This document shows, piece by piece, positions 26,761 through 33,791 of a DNA stretch of 33,991 bases. The notes below the pieces were generated by a model that saw only the letters and a program-made list of their open reading frames with translations, made no database searches and had not been told where the DNA came from. Where the stretch lies: contig JAKSJM010000028.1 in the NCBI GenBank assembly GCA_024398075.1, forward strand, positions 1-33,991, given 5' to 3'. This DNA is from Bacteroidales bacterium (GTDB lineage: Bacteria > Bacteroidota > Bacteroidia > Bacteroidales > UBA932). The position numbers were made by a program, and so were the translations under genes. How positions within the stretch are numbered: the first letter of the stretch is position 1; every line of letters begins with the position of its first letter.

Positions 26761-26832
26761 TAGTCCCGAGCGGAATCGAACCGCTATCTAGAGTTTAGGA
26801 AACTCTCGTTCTATCCGTTGAACTACAGGACC
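26761..26832 (-). tRNA. tRNA-Arg (anticodon CCU)
   Basis: 72 nt on the - strand. The anticodon stem AGAGT/ACTCT encloses loop TTCCTAA, anticodon CCT, reading AGG codons. The T arm is AGCGG-TTCGATT-CCGCT; the D-loop contains TTCAACGGATAGAAC; the acceptor arm GGTCCTG pairs with CGGGACT (with G-U pairs) and the discriminator is A. CCA is not encoded. It starts 14 nt after the rpmF stop codon, with no promoter between, so it is probably cut from the rpmF message. Confidence 0.93.
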
Positions 26833-26846
26833 GAAAGTTCTAAGAA

Positions 26847-27029
26847 CTACTCGGCGCTCTTCTCGATGATCTGACGACCTCTGTAGTAGCCACACTCAGG
26901 GCATACTCTGTGGTAGATTACGGTAGCACCGCAGTTTGGACATGTAGCAAGTGTAGGAACTGGAGCGAAGTCATGAGTTCTTCTCTTGTCTCTTCTCTGC
27001 TTAGAGAGTTTGTGTTTTGGATGTGCCAT
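26847..27029 (-). CDS. rpmF: 50S ribosomal protein L32
   Basis: 60 aa. MAHPKHKLSKQRRDKRRTH is the typical L32 N-terminus, and CPNC followed by CPECGYY forms the zinc-binding four-cysteine version. It is 21 nt after the DUF177 gene, the usual yceD-rpmF pairing seen across bacteria, and 14 nt before tRNA-Arg. Zinc-free L32 paralogues exist in some species; this one is the zinc form. Confidence 0.97.
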   Translation of the reverse strand: MAHPKHKLSKQRRDKRRTHDFAPVPTLATCPNCGATVIYHRVCPECGYYRGRQIIEKSAE

Positions 27030-27050
27030 TTTCTTATATTTTTTTAATTA

Positions 27051-27578
27051 CTATTTCAACAAATCCTTAAGGGCTGCAAATGGGCTCTCCACAGGAGCAG
27101 CTGCTTCCTCCTCAGCTTCATCCGTCTCGACACTCAGAAATCTGACTGTTTCAGGGTCACACTCACCCTCTGGATGGACACGCTGCATAGGAAGCGAGAG
27201 ACAGACATAATCGTAAATCGTCTGACTCAGGTCCAAGTCTGTGTCGTCTTCCGGAACAAAGACAATCTCACGCTCACCGTTCTCAGCAGGAAGGGCCTCG
27301 AGAGGCTCCTCGCCGAACTTTACGCTAAGCTTGAAATCAACATCCACCGGCAGCGAAAGGTCGCTCAAACACCTGTCGCACTGCACCGTCACAGTCCCGC
27401 TCAGAACGCCATCCACGCCGATATACTTGCCTGACTTTTCGACAAAAACATCGACTGAGACGTCTGCGTCTAGGATCTCTGAATTATCAAAACTGCCAAA
27501 GAACTCACCCAAAGCGCGCCAGCAGAACTGGGTTCTACCGGACGCTAAGCCGTTTAATGGTATTATAAAGGGTTGCAA
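27051..27578 (-). CDS. DUF177 (YceD-like) protein
   Basis: 175 aa. The conserved CDRC (VTVQCDRCLSDLSLPV) and the late DLDLSQTIYDYVCLSLPMQRVHPEG segment identify DUF177, a family linked to 23S rRNA metabolism in plants and bacteria and almost always upstream of rpmF. The C-terminus is acidic (ETDEAEEEAAA). The start is problematic: the only standard codon that keeps the conserved IPLNGLASG is the TTG at 27578, and this TTG lies within a consensus -7 promoter box. There is no ATG or GTG near. It starts 17 nt after the typA stop. Confidence 0.85.
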   Translation of the reverse strand: MQPFIIPLNGLASGRTQFCWRALGEFFGSFDNSEILDADVSVDVFVEKSGKYIGVDGVLSGTVTVQCDRCLSDLSLPVDVDFKLSVKFGEEPLEALPAENGEREIVFVPEDDTDLDLSQTIYDYVCLSLPMQRVHPEGECDPETVRFLSVETDEAEEEAAAPVESPFAALKDLLK

Positions 27579-27583
27579 AGTTA
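27576..27583 (-). promoter_or_regulatory. -7 box overlapping the apparent start of the DUF177 gene
   Basis: TAACTTTG on the - strand is an exact TAnnTTTG match, followed by CA as in many Bacteroidales promoters. It covers the TTG start codon, so initiation would fall downstream of it. Confidence 0.5.
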
Positions 27584-27595
27584 CAAAAAAATTTC

Positions 27596-29407
27596 CTATT
27601 CACAATCTTCTTGATCGCTTTTTCTTTTACGGTCAAGCGGATCAAGCAAAATCTTACGAAGTCTCATGAAATGAGGAGTTACCTCTACGAGCTCATCATC
27701 CTGGATGTACTCAAGCGCCTCCTCAAGAGAGAACTTGATGGCTGGTGGAAGAACGATCTTCTCATCGCTACCTGCAGCACGCACGTTTGTAAGTTTCTTA
27801 GTCTTACAGATGTTGATGTTAAGGTCACGCTCACGGGTGTGCTCTCCAAGTACCTGACCGCCATAGATATCCTCACCTGGCTCCACGAAGAAGCGGCCTC
27901 TATCGAGAAGCTTGTTCATTGAGTAAGCGATCGACTGACCAGTCTCAAGAGATACGAGGGAACCATTGTTACGACGCTCGATCTCGCCCTTGAATGGCTG
28001 ATACTCCTTGAAGCGGTGCGCTACGACAGCCTCGCCCTGGCTGGCTGTGAGGAGGTTGCTTCTGAGTCCCATGAGTCCACGGGTAGGGATCTCAAACTCG
28101 AGAAGAGTACGGTCTGCGCGTGGCTCCATGCGCAGAAGCGCTCCCTTACGACGAGTGGCGAGCTCGATGGCAGCACCCACGAACTGCTCTGGGACCTCGA
28201 TGGAGAGGTCCTCGATAGGCTCGCAGCGCTGACCGTTGATCACCTTGTCAAGCACCTTAGGCTGACCCACCTGAAGCTCAAATCCCTCGCGACGCATGGT
28301 CTCGATGAGCACCGAAAGATGGAGGACACCACGGCCATACACCACAAATGAATCTGCTGTGAGGCCTGGCTTCACGCGAAGGGCAAGGTTCTTCTCAAGC
28401 TCCTTCTCGAGGCGGTCCTTCAAGTGACGTGAAGTCACGAACTTACCATCCCTTCCGAAGAAAGGAGAGTTGTTGATGGAGAAGGTCATACTCATGGTAG
28501 GCTCATCCACTGCGATAGGTGGAAGTGCCTCTGGGTTCTCGTAGTCAGCAATGGTATCGCCGATCTCGAATCCATCGATACCCACTACAGCACAGATGTC
28601 GCCGCAGTTCACCTCGTCGACATTTGACTTTCCGAGTCCATCGAAGGTCATGAGCTGCTTGATCTTCTGCTTCTGTACTATGTCATACCTCTTGCAGAGG
28701 CTGATGTTCATGCCGGTCTTAAGACATCCTCTAGTCACGCGGCCCACAGCGATACGGCCAACGTATGGAGAATACTCAAGAGATGAGATAAGGAGCTGAG
28801 GAGTACCCTCAACTACCTGAGGAGCAGGAATCTGCTCAAGGATGGTGTCGAGAAGAGGGGTGATGTCGCTTGTAGGCTGCTTCCAGTCAAGAGACATCCA
28901 GCCCTGCTTGGCGCTACCATAGACTGTAGCGAAATCAAGCTGGTCATCGGTGGCATTGAGGTTACACATGAGGTCGAAAACCTCCTCCTGAACCTCGTCA
29001 GGACGGCAGTTAGGCTTGTCTACCTTGTTCACTACCACTACCGGTTTCTTTCCCATCTCCAGAGCCTTCTGGAGCACGAAACGTGTCTGAGGCATACATC
29101 CTTCGAAGGCGTCGACGAGAAGGAGGACGCCGTCTGCCATGTTAAGCACACGCTCTACCTCACCACCGAAGTCACTATGGCCTGGAGTATCAATGATATT
29201 GATCTTCACACCCTTGTAGATGACTGACACATTCTTCGCAAGAATGGTGATACCACGCTCTCTTTCGAGATCGTTGTTATCAAGGATGAGCTGTCCGAGG
29301 TTCTCTGGCTGCCTCACCAGATTTGCCTGATAGATCATACGGTCCACGAGAGTAGTCTTACCGTGGTCGACGTGGGCGATGATCGCAATATTTCTAATTT
29401 CCTGCAT
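27596..29407 (-). CDS. typA: Translational GTPase TypA/BipA
   Basis: 603 aa, full length for TypA. GTPase motifs are intact: [10 protein letters not shown] (G1), RERGITI (G2), [12 protein letters not shown] (G3) and VVNKVDKP (G4). The rest shows domain II, the two EF-G-like domains and the TypA-specific C-terminal domain ([17 protein letters not shown]). It binds the ribosome and helps 50S maturation and stress growth. The ATG is preceded by two promoter-like boxes. The frame ends 17 nt before the DUF177 gene. Confidence 0.97.
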   Translation of the reverse strand: MQEIRNIAIIAHVDHGKTTLVDRMIYQANLVRQPENLGQLILDNNDLERERGITILAKNVSVIYKGVKINIIDTPGHSDFGGEVERVLNMADGVLLLVDAFEGCMPQTRFVLQKALEMGKKPVVVVNKVDKPNCRPDEVQEEVFDLMCNLNATDDQLDFATVYGSAKQGWMSLDWKQPTSDITPLLDTILEQIPAPQVVEGTPQLLISSLEYSPYVGRIAVGRVTRGCLKTGMNISLCKRYDIVQKQKIKQLMTFDGLGKSNVDEVNCGDICAVVGIDGFEIGDTIADYENPEALPPIAVDEPTMSMTFSINNSPFFGRDGKFVTSRHLKDRLEKELEKNLALRVKPGLTADSFVVYGRGVLHLSVLIETMRREGFELQVGQPKVLDKVINGQRCEPIEDLSIEVPEQFVGAAIELATRRKGALLRMEPRADRTLLEFEIPTRGLMGLRSNLLTASQGEAVVAHRFKEYQPFKGEIERRNNGSLVSLETGQSIAYSMNKLLDRGRFFVEPGEDIYGGQVLGEHTRERDLNINICKTKKLTNVRAAGSDEKIVLPPAIKFSLEEALEYIQDDELVEVTPHFMRLRKILLDPLDRKRKSDQEDCE

Positions 29408-29416
29408 ATTCTATTT

Positions 29417-29445
29417 CAAATCTACTAACAAAACATACAAAGTTA
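29417..29445 (-). promoter_or_regulatory. Two -7 boxes upstream of typA
   Basis: On the - strand, TAACTTTG (29438-29445) and TAGATTTG (29417-29424) are both exact TAnnTTTG matches, 30 and 9 nt before the ATG. The distal box has the usual spacing in this window and is the likelier promoter. Confidence 0.6.
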
Positions 29446-29487
29446 TGGTTTTTCGCTCACATTATGAATATTTTAGCGGATAATTGT

Positions 29488-29495
29488 TACATTTG
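29488..29495 (+). promoter_or_regulatory. Orphan + strand -7 box beside the tnpB element
   Basis: TACATTTG is an exact match. It points into the tnpB element; removing the element would place it about 35 nt before the ATG of the dehydrogenase at 30967, the spacing seen elsewhere in the window. Confidence 0.5.
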
Positions 29496-29524
29496 ACCAT
29501 TGAAAAACGACACTTTGTCAACTA

Positions 29525-29547
29525 CCCATTAGCTGAAGACTAATGGG
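29525..29547. repeat. Right-end hairpin of the tnpB element
   Basis: CCCATTAG (29525-29532) and CTAATGGG (29540-29547) form a perfect 8-bp stem around CTGAAGA. The right arm contains the tnpB stop codon (29540-29542). Confidence 0.85.
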
Positions 29548-29670
29548 CTTGTGACTGCCCGGTAGTGCATGCGCCCTTATGAGCTCCTACCTTTTTGCGT
29601 CCCTTGGGACGTGGCGTCACATCGCAGGGTGATTGACTGCACCCTCCGTCACCCGGCTTGCCGGATGGCG
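29525..29670 (-). ncRNA. Predicted omega RNA (reRNA) at the 3' end of tnpB
   Basis: In TnpB systems the guide RNA scaffold comes from the 3' end of the gene and element. Here the last ~130 nt of the coding region can form several hairpins: CCGG/CCGG (29653-29664), GGGTG/CACCC (29627-29644), CGTCCC/GGGACG (29598-29611), ending in the right-end hairpin. The guide would be the bases directly past the right end. Boundaries are inferred. Confidence 0.55.
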
Positions 29671-30796
29671 ACTGTATCATCGGATGCTCGGTACCCTTCA
29701 GGTACTCAAGACCCAGCTGATACAGATTCATAGCTGCAATGCGGTCATCGTTGGACTGATAGCCGCAGTGCGAACATTTGTAGACATGATTTGACTTGTC
29801 ACGACTATGCTTGTCGACACAGCCACATACCGGACACCGCTGGCTGGTGTACTTCGGATCAACCTTGACGACCTTCTGGCCGGCAAGGGCTGCCTTGTAC
29901 GTCAGCTTCTGCTCAAGGTCGTAGTACGCCCAGCTTACGCTGACATACCTGTCCTTGACACGTACGCGTTCGGTGGCCTTCCTTATTCCGGAAAGGTCCT
30001 CAAGCACGAACAGGGTTCCGCCCGGGTTCGACTCCACGAGTGCCTTAGACACGCGATGGTTCACATCGCGCATCCAACTGTTCTCTCGTGTGCCTATGGC
30101 CTTGAGCCTGCGCCTTGCGGAAGGAGTCTGCCGCTGCTGGAGTTCCTTCCTGAGTCTGGAGAAGTGCGCTCTCCGGTTCTTGACCGCATTGCCGGAATAC
30201 ATCGTCGTCTTCTTGCCGTCATACGCCACCGCGAGTTTCCTGATGCCGCGGTCGACCCCGACAACGGTGGATGTCGAATCGACTCTCTCCACCTCAATGG
30301 TGACAGGAACATGCAGGAAGACCTTGCCGTCCTTATGCATCACAAGGGTGGCAGTGCCGTACTTGCAATCCGAAGACCCAAGGTACTTCTCCATGCCCTG
30401 AGACTCAAACGGAACCTTGATCCGTCCCTTGACGGTATTGATGGACACCTGTCCGCCGGTGAAAGACCAGTCACGGCCAAAGACAAGGTCATACCTGTTG
30501 GCCTTGAAGTCAACAAGACGCCTGTCATGACCGTTGCTCTTGATGCTCCTGTATTTCGCGATCACGGTCTTTATGGCTGACTGCGCCATCTGGGCCTTAA
30601 GGCCATACTTATCGCGAAGGGAATGGTACAGAGCGCCATTGACTTCGTAGAAGTTCAGGCAGCCACTGTCGAAGACATACCTGGAGACCTCGTTGCACGC
30701 CATGCGGTAGAGACAGCCGGTCGCAAGGACCTGCTTCCTCTCCTCCTCGCCAAGATAGACCTGCACCTTGGCCGTGACTGTAACAATCTCCTTCAT
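29540..30796 (-). CDS. tnpB: TnpB RNA-guided endonuclease (OrfB_IS605 family)
   Basis: 418 aa from the ATG at 30796; an upstream ATG at 30826 gives only a hydrophobic decapeptide extension and is less likely than MKEIVTVTAKVQVYL. The RuvC-like catalytic residues appear intact: Asp182 in VVGVDRGIRK, Glu266 in LFVLEDLSG, Asp351 in NDDRIAAMN. A zinc finger, Cys321/Cys324 and Cys341/Cys344, lies between the last two. The C-terminal ~60 residues are Gly/Pro/Lys-rich and fall on the predicted omega RNA, so their sequence is probably dictated by RNA structure. TnpB cuts DNA matching the guide next to a short motif, which helps retain the element. The active site looks functional. Confidence 0.93.
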   Translation of the reverse strand: MKEIVTVTAKVQVYLGEEERKQVLATGCLYRMACNEVSRYVFDSGCLNFYEVNGALYHSLRDKYGLKAQMAQSAIKTVIAKYRSIKSNGHDRRLVDFKANRYDLVFGRDWSFTGGQVSINTVKGRIKVPFESQGMEKYLGSSDCKYGTATLVMHKDGKVFLHVPVTIEVERVDSTSTVVGVDRGIRKLAVAYDGKKTTMYSGNAVKNRRAHFSRLRKELQQRQTPSARRRLKAIGTRENSWMRDVNHRVSKALVESNPGGTLFVLEDLSGIRKATERVRVKDRYVSVSWAYYDLEQKLTYKAALAGQKVVKVDPKYTSQRCPVCGCVDKHSRDKSNHVYKCSHCGYQSNDDRIAAMNLYQLGLEYLKGTEHPMIQSPSGKPGDGGCSQSPCDVTPRPKGRKKVGAHKGACTTGQSQAH

Positions 30797-30872
30797 ATCC
30801 AGGAACAAAAAAAGCAGACAGAACACACAACGCCTATGATGGCTATGTATGTCTCTATCTGCTTGCTAGTAG

Positions 30873-30907
30873 CAAATATACGAAAAGTATTGATTAATAA
30901 CAACAAA
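30873..30907 (-). promoter_or_regulatory. Promoter of tnpB
   Basis: On the - strand TATATTTG (30873-30880) is an exact TAnnTTTG match, with TTTTG at 30904-30907 lying 23 nt upstream. This predicts a ~70-nt leader containing a near-perfect 10-bp inverted repeat (AAGCAGACAG and CTATCTGCTT). Confidence 0.6.
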
Positions 30908-30912
30908 AGGCA

Positions 30913-30959
30913 GCGTCAATTCCTCCCAGAGACTGAAGATTTCTGGGTTTCCTTGACGC
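30913..30959. repeat. Left-end hairpin of the tnpB element
   Basis: Inner arms CCCAGAGA (30925-30932) and TTTCTGGG (30940-30947) pair with one G-T wobble around CTGAAGA, the same loop as the right end. Outer arms GCGTCAA (30913-30919) and TTGACGC (30953-30959) extend the structure. It ends 7 nt before the next gene's ATG. Confidence 0.78.
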
Positions 30960-30966
30960 ATTAATT

Positions 30967-31893
30967 ATGAAGATAGTATTTCTTGACGCCTCGACTATGG
31001 GCGACACATCACTTGCTATGATAGAAGAGCTCGGAGAGCTCACATGCTATGCCACCTCCACCGCCGAAGAAGCGTTGGAGAGGGTCAAGGACGCCGAAGT
31101 GATCATCATAAACAAAGTCAAGGTGACGCGCGAGCTCATCGATGCGGCACCGAACCTTCACCTCATCTGCGAGGCTGCGACTGGAGTCAATAACATTGAC
31201 CTGGACGCCGCCGCAGAGAAAGGCATTCCGGTGCGCAATGTAGCCGGATACTCCACTGACGCCGTGGTGCAGGAAACATTCATGCACCTTCTGTCACTCG
31301 CCGGCAATGCTCCATATTTCGACGAGACGGTGAAGAGTGGTGCCTATTCTGCAAGCCCTATCTTCACCGACGTCACGAAACCATTTGTGGAACTGGCCGG
31401 AAAGACTATGGGAATTATCGGCATGGGCAACATAGGCACCAAGGTGGCGCAGGTGGCTGAAGCCTTCGGCATGAAGGTGGTATACTTCTCTACATCAGGC
31501 ACTTCCCACTGCGACAAATACCCAAGCCTCAGCATCGAGGACCTCATGTCCGAGAGCGATGTCATCTCCATTCACGCGCCTCTGAATGAGCGCACAAATG
31601 GTCTTATCGGGGCCAATGAGCTTGCCTACATGAAGAAGTCTGCATTCATCCTGAACATGGGACGAGGAGGGATAGTGGACGAGAAGGCGCTCGCAGACGC
31701 CATCAGCAGCGAGCGCATAGCCGGAGCGGCCTTGGACGTGTTCTGCAAGGAGCCGCTTCCTGCGGACAGCCCGCTCCTGCACACCGCACACCCAGAGCGT
31801 CTGCGCTTCACGCCACACACGGCCTGGGCCAGCGCCGAGGCTCGCAGAAGGCTCGCCGACGGAATAGCAGAAAACATCAGGAAGGGGTGGTAA
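30967..31893 (+). CDS. D-2-hydroxyacid dehydrogenase (NAD-dependent)
   Basis: 308 aa. The NAD-binding GMGNIG lies at 152-157, and the catalytic trio is Arg233 (NMGRGG), Glu262 (FCKEPLP) and His284 (TPHTAW), with normal spacing. The fold is that of the SerA/LdhA/glycerate dehydrogenase group; the C-terminus lacks an ACT domain, so it is not full-length phosphoglycerate dehydrogenase of that type. Hydroxypyruvate, glycerate or 2-hydroxyacid reduction are all possible. Its ATG lies only 7 nt from the tnpB element, with no + strand consensus box between, so its present promoter is uncertain. Confidence 0.92.
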   Translation: MKIVFLDASTMGDTSLAMIEELGELTCYATSTAEEALERVKDAEVIIINKVKVTRELIDAAPNLHLICEAATGVNNIDLDAAAEKGIPVRNVAGYSTDAVVQETFMHLLSLAGNAPYFDETVKSGAYSASPIFTDVTKPFVELAGKTMGIIGMGNIGTKVAQVAEAFGMKVVYFSTSGTSHCDKYPSLSIEDLMSESDVISIHAPLNERTNGLIGANELAYMKKSAFILNMGRGGIVDEKALADAISSERIAGAALDVFCKEPLPADSPLLHTAHPERLRFTPHTAWASAEARRRLADGIAENIRKGW

Positions 31894-31899
31894 AGAAAA

Positions 31900-31935
31900 G
31901 AAGCCCGGCCGCTTGGCCAGACTTCTATTTTCTTT
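31900..31935. terminator. Bidirectional terminator between dehydrogenase and secreted-protein genes
   Basis: GAAG/CTTC (31900-31903, 31922-31925) and GGCC/GGCC (31907-31910, 31915-31918) form a stem with a partly unpaired middle and a GCTT loop. T-rich tracts flank it on both strands (TATTTTCTTT on +, TTTTCTTTA on -). Confidence 0.75.
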
Positions 31936-32350
31936 ATTCTGCAGGGACAAACAGGAAATACATTTCGGAGCCGTTTTTATGTTTCTGAAAGTACTGCTCG
32001 CGATACTCAAAAGGGAAAGGTTCCGCCATACGGCTAAAGACCATATCTCCTCCGCCTATCCTTTTTTCATTTGAAGGCATGCGGAGCCTGGTTATCTTCC
32101 CGTCAGCACAAGATGTCCACTGCTCCTCAACCAGTTTGCTGACCCAAAGGAACACATGGCACGAGCCATCCTTGTGAGGAATCACAACATAATCCCTTAC
32201 ATCGCTGCCAGACAACATGACGTAACACTGGACATCATCATTATTGGCATCCCAACACCACCATCCATCGCGGCCATCGCCTGCACCCTGGGCAAACGAG
32301 CAAATGCACGGAAGGAGGAAAAGAATTGCAATAAGAAAATTCTTTTTCAT
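31934..32350 (-). CDS. Small secreted protein of unknown function
   Basis: 138 aa. A signal peptide is clear (residues 1-20, MKKNFLIAILFLLPCICSFA). The mature ~118 residues are mostly polar with aromatic clusters (RDGWWCWDANNDDVQCYVML, EPFPFEYREQYFQKH) and three cysteines, C33, C43 and C65, plus C82; I recognise no family. It starts 1 nt after the stop of the lipoprotein/peptidase gene, so both are made together. Possible roles are partner, substrate or inhibitor of that protein, but the sequence does not say which. Confidence 0.72.
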   Translation of the reverse strand: MKKNFLIAILFLLPCICSFAQGAGDGRDGWWCWDANNDDVQCYVMLSGSDVRDYVVIPHKDGSCHVFLWVSKLVEEQWTSCADGKITRLRMPSNEKRIGGGDMVFSRMAEPFPFEYREQYFQKHKNGSEMYFLFVPAE

Positions 32351-32351
32351 A

Positions 32352-33791
32352 TCATTTTACACCTGTTACAATATAATAATGAACAATAGCTTCACTGGAG
32401 ATGTCGGTTAGGCGACCAGTCTCAGTATCCATAACAATAAGAGAATAATCCGGATTATATCCAACGATTGATACGCAATGATAGTCCGAACCATCTATTG
32501 GTATTATTCCCAGCACTGGATTGCGATTATTCAGGGCAGCAATAATTGTGCCGTTAGTAGCGATATCAAGATAATGATTAAATAACGACTCTGACTGTGC
32601 CCAGGTTAATGCATCGATAAAAGGGTAAACCCCAAAGGCCGCGCAACAATAAAGAAGCATATCTTCCACTGATATGGAATTATTCAATATTTCGGATATG
32701 TAATTGACGCTGTAAATTGTACAGCAATTCACAATTTGAGTACTGATATTATCCCGCACATTTGGAAGAAGCATTTCACCAGCTCTCCTAGTATGGAACA
32801 CACCGATTCCGGAATGTACGATGTTTGAATGGCTATTTCCTGCCCCATCGCCAGAATCTCCTCCCTGACCATTCTGGCATTCGCCATTGCATCCCTCCGT
32901 ACCACAGAATGCACAATATACGTTAGGCTGATTTGGGTCATCAGGGTCACATATGCAGTATTCCTCTACGCGACCACACCTCGGGCAGAAATAATAGAAT
33001 TCTCCGCCACCAATTTCCTCAGGTTCTGCGCCACAGTGTGCGCATACACCTGTCGCAAAACTCGTTAGCGAATGACAGTTATAACAATAATCGTCCATAT
33101 CCTCACCAGTAGAGTAACCATCGCCCCCTCCACCTTTCGTTCTTACATGCGAGCTTACAGAAAAGCCTATTTTTATCACATCTTCCGATGCCACAGAATA
33201 TCCATCATGTCGTTTGTGAAGTCTTTGATATTTTCCAGCGCTCACCATGTACACACGGAAACATCTGCCATTTTCTTCTGACAGCATCATTATTCCGTTA
33301 AAACCTGATTTTTCATCCAATATCACAGAAGGTCCACAATTGCTCTTTCCAACAGTAGAGACAATAAAATGCGACATTGTGCCTGATGCAGTATTTTTTT
33401 GTATTTCCAAGAAGGACTTGAACGAAACGCCTTTTTCAATCGCAATCTTGCTATCGCCAACTGATATTTGCATGGTAGCACACAATTCATCACAGCCCTT
33501 AATTTCCACAACAACAGTTGCTATACCATTCCGGAAGTCAGTTTCCGCATTTTCCCAATCTAGAATCAAGTTATCATAACGAGATGGCACCATTGATTTT
33601 GTGCCAGGACTCAAATACTCAACAAGTGACAGATCATAAGCAGTTTCTTCGTAATAATGCTTTGCCTGATTTACAGTCAATGGCTGTTCATGTTCTTCAA
33701 TCAAATATGAGCATGATTGAAACGAAAGTACACACATGACCCATAAAAAGAGTTGTGCGAAAAATGTTGGAACTAGTTGTTTGTGTTTCAT
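32352..33791 (-). CDS. Lipoprotein with cysteine clusters and C39-like peptidase domain
   Basis: 479 aa. The lipobox SFQSC places the lipidated Cys at 27. Residues ~35-215 are a domain I do not recognise. Residues 236-305 hold eleven cysteines in three zinc-ribbon-like groups (C236, C239, C250, C253; C269, C272, C279, C281; C293, C296, C301, C305), followed by a Gly/Ser/Asp-rich linker (306-325). The last ~130 residues look like a C39/papain-like fold: Cys356 or Cys357 (VNCCTIYSV), His438 (YHCVSIVGYN) and Asp455 (VMDTETG) are placed as a Cys/His/Asp triad. It would be attached to a membrane facing the periplasm or surface. The base composition is more AT-rich than the rest of the window, suggesting transfer. 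Peptidase activity is inferred. Confidence 0.75.
   Translation of the reverse strand: MKHKQLVPTFFAQLFLWVMCVLSFQSCSYLIEEHEQPLTVNQAKHYYEETAYDLSLVEYLSPGTKSMVPSRYDNLILDWENAETDFRNGIATVVVEIKGCDELCATMQISVGDSKIAIEKGVSFKSFLEIQKNTASGTMSHFIVSTVGKSNCGPSVILDEKSGFNGIMMLSEENGRCFRVYMVSAGKYQRLHKRHDGYSVASEDVIKIGFSVSSHVRTKGGGGDGYSTGEDMDDYCYNCHSLTSFATGVCAHCGAEPEEIGGGEFYYFCPRCGRVEEYCICDPDDPNQPNVYCAFCGTEGCNGECQNGQGGDSGDGAGNSHSNIVHSGIGVFHTRRAGEMLLPNVRDNISTQIVNCCTIYSVNYISEILNNSISVEDMLLYCCAAFGVYPFIDALTWAQSESLFNHYLDIATNGTIIAALNNRNPVLGIIPIDGSDYHCVSIVGYNPDYSLIVMDTETGRLTDISSEAIVHYYIVTGVK

Larger units (their letters stand above)
29524..30960 (-). mobile_element. tnpB-only IS200/IS605-type (IS1341-like) element
   Basis: One tnpB gene is bracketed by subterminal hairpins, at 29525-29547 (right end) and 30925-30947 (left end), with the same 7-nt loop and CCC/GGG arm ends. 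On the - strand each hairpin is followed within 3-5 nt by TTGAC. No tnpA Y1 transposase is present, so movement would need one elsewhere. No terminal inverted repeats or target duplication are expected for this family. Outer limits are approximate. Confidence 0.78.

Noticed and set aside
29807-30580. 257-aa frame on the + strand within tnpB
   Set aside because: Antisense shadow of tnpB; no motif and no start context.
30913-30959. Hairpin as a simple terminator or attenuator of the dehydrogenase gene
   Set aside because: No T-tract follows, and its loop is identical to that of the tnpB right-end hairpin, so an element end is the better explanation.
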